DNA of 40,512 nucleotides from NCBI GenBank assembly GCA_013140635.1, contig JABFSM010000069.1, forward strand, positions 1 to 40,512, read 5' to 3'. The stretch's first letter is position 1. Each line of letters starts with the position of its first letter. Both the position numbers and the translations under genes were made by a program. The notes below the pieces were generated by a model. It was not told the DNA's origin, did not search any database, and saw nothing but the letters and a program-made list of their open reading frames with translations. Below, piece after piece: positions 40,212 to 40,512 of this stretch. This DNA comes from Gemmatimonadales bacterium. GTDB lineage: Bacteria; Gemmatimonadota; Gemmatimonadetes; Gemmatimonadales; GWC2-71-9.

Positions 40212-40512
40212 CTACTGCCCGCCCACCGGCCGACTCGTCGGCTCGGGTTTTCCGGCGTCCAGGTCGTTCCAGTTGAGGATCGCGTTGAAGCCGAAGAAGA
40301 AGGTCCCCTGAGTTTGCCACCGCCAGAAGGGGCGAATGGCGAACATCACTACATGGCCCCTGCCTATCGGCGCGTCGAGCAACTGCGGACGACCCTGCAA
40401 CGCCTGGCCGCCGGCCAGGGTCCCGGAAAGCAGCATGTTGTCGGAGCTGGCCGGGAACTGAAGCACAACCCGCGGCCGCGGGCCCTGCGCCTGTTGCTGG
40501 CCCCCTCCGCCG
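40212..40512 (-). CDS. C-terminal end of M14-type zinc carboxypeptidase-like protein, 5' part outside window
   Basis: The frame is open to the window edge, so the track's start at 40466 is internal. The visible 99 residues read from a Gln/Gly-rich linker into VVLQFPASSDNMLLSGTLAGGQAL, then DAPIGRGHVVMFAIRPFWRWQTQGTFFFGFNAILNW and stop. This tail, with a glutamine-amidotransferase-like fold, is found at the C-terminus of large secreted M14 metallocarboxypeptidases in Gemmatimonadota-like genomes. The catalytic domain is not in the window, so the family call rests on the tail alone. It converges on the shared terminator. Confidence 0.65.
   Translation of the reverse strand, partial: GGGGQQQAQGPRPRVVLQFPASSDNMLLSGTLAGGQALQGRPQLLDAPIGRGHVVMFAIRPFWRWQTQGTFFFGFNAILNWNDLDAGKPEPTSRPVGGQ

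Overview
This window is GC-rich chromosomal DNA from an environmental bacterium. Several family combinations point to Gemmatimonadota or a close relative: a WD40-like (TolB) propeller fused to an amidohydrolase, a Gfo/Idh/MocA oxidoreductase next to a DUF1080 protein, and an M14 peptidase whose C-terminus ends in a WRWQTQG-type motif. The phylum is inferred; no rRNA or marker gene is present.

Layout. (1) 1-2711, minus strand: a partial membrane acyltransferase and a LytS/LytTR two-component pair. (2) 2845-9353, plus strand: a DUF4344 metallopeptidase-like lipoprotein, the TolB-amidohydrolase, and an oxidoreductase/3-keto-glycoside hydrolase pair for sugar breakdown. (3) About 9.4-20.9 kb: an island of lower GC with metal-export functions. 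It is bracketed by two diverged direct repeats of about 110 bp. It carries a thioredoxin-like gene with an in-frame TGA exactly at the first active-site Cys, a YnfA-family protein, a small Cys/His-rich CzcI-like protein, czcC-czcB-czcA, a PII-like protein, a Zn/Cd-type P1B ATPase and an IS630-family element sitting exactly in the ATPase stop codon. (4) 21.06-27.1 kb, minus strand: a five-gene operon of tyrosine phenol-lyase, tryptophanase, CtaA, an unknown anchored protein and a cytochrome b/ferredoxin/MvhD-like fusion. (5) 27.2-32.5 kb, plus strand: an Rrf2 regulator with three candidate Fe-S cysteines, then a heme-copper oxidoreductase operon (small subunit, CuA subunit II, subunit I, SCO, nitronate monooxygenase-like). 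(6) 32.5-40.5 kb: a DEAD-box helicase, a GH3 beta-glucosidase with PA14, an ECF sigma factor with an anti-sigma/thioredoxin-like fusion, an SGNH hydrolase, a strong terminator and the end of an M14 peptidase gene.

How the genes work together. The island genes would export Zn/Cd/Co-type cations: the P-type ATPase from cytoplasm to periplasm, and CzcCBA from periplasm to outside. The divergent blocks at 21-32.5 kb look like one respiratory module. Its subunit I keeps all six heme/copper histidines but has Gln where oxygen reductases have the cross-linked Tyr. Together with the IscR/NsrR-like regulator, this suggests nitric oxide reduction rather than oxygen reduction.

The two most notable signals are the candidate selenocysteine codon at 10135-10137, with a stem-loop at the right distance, and the Tyr-to-Gln heme-copper enzyme with its unusual partner genes.
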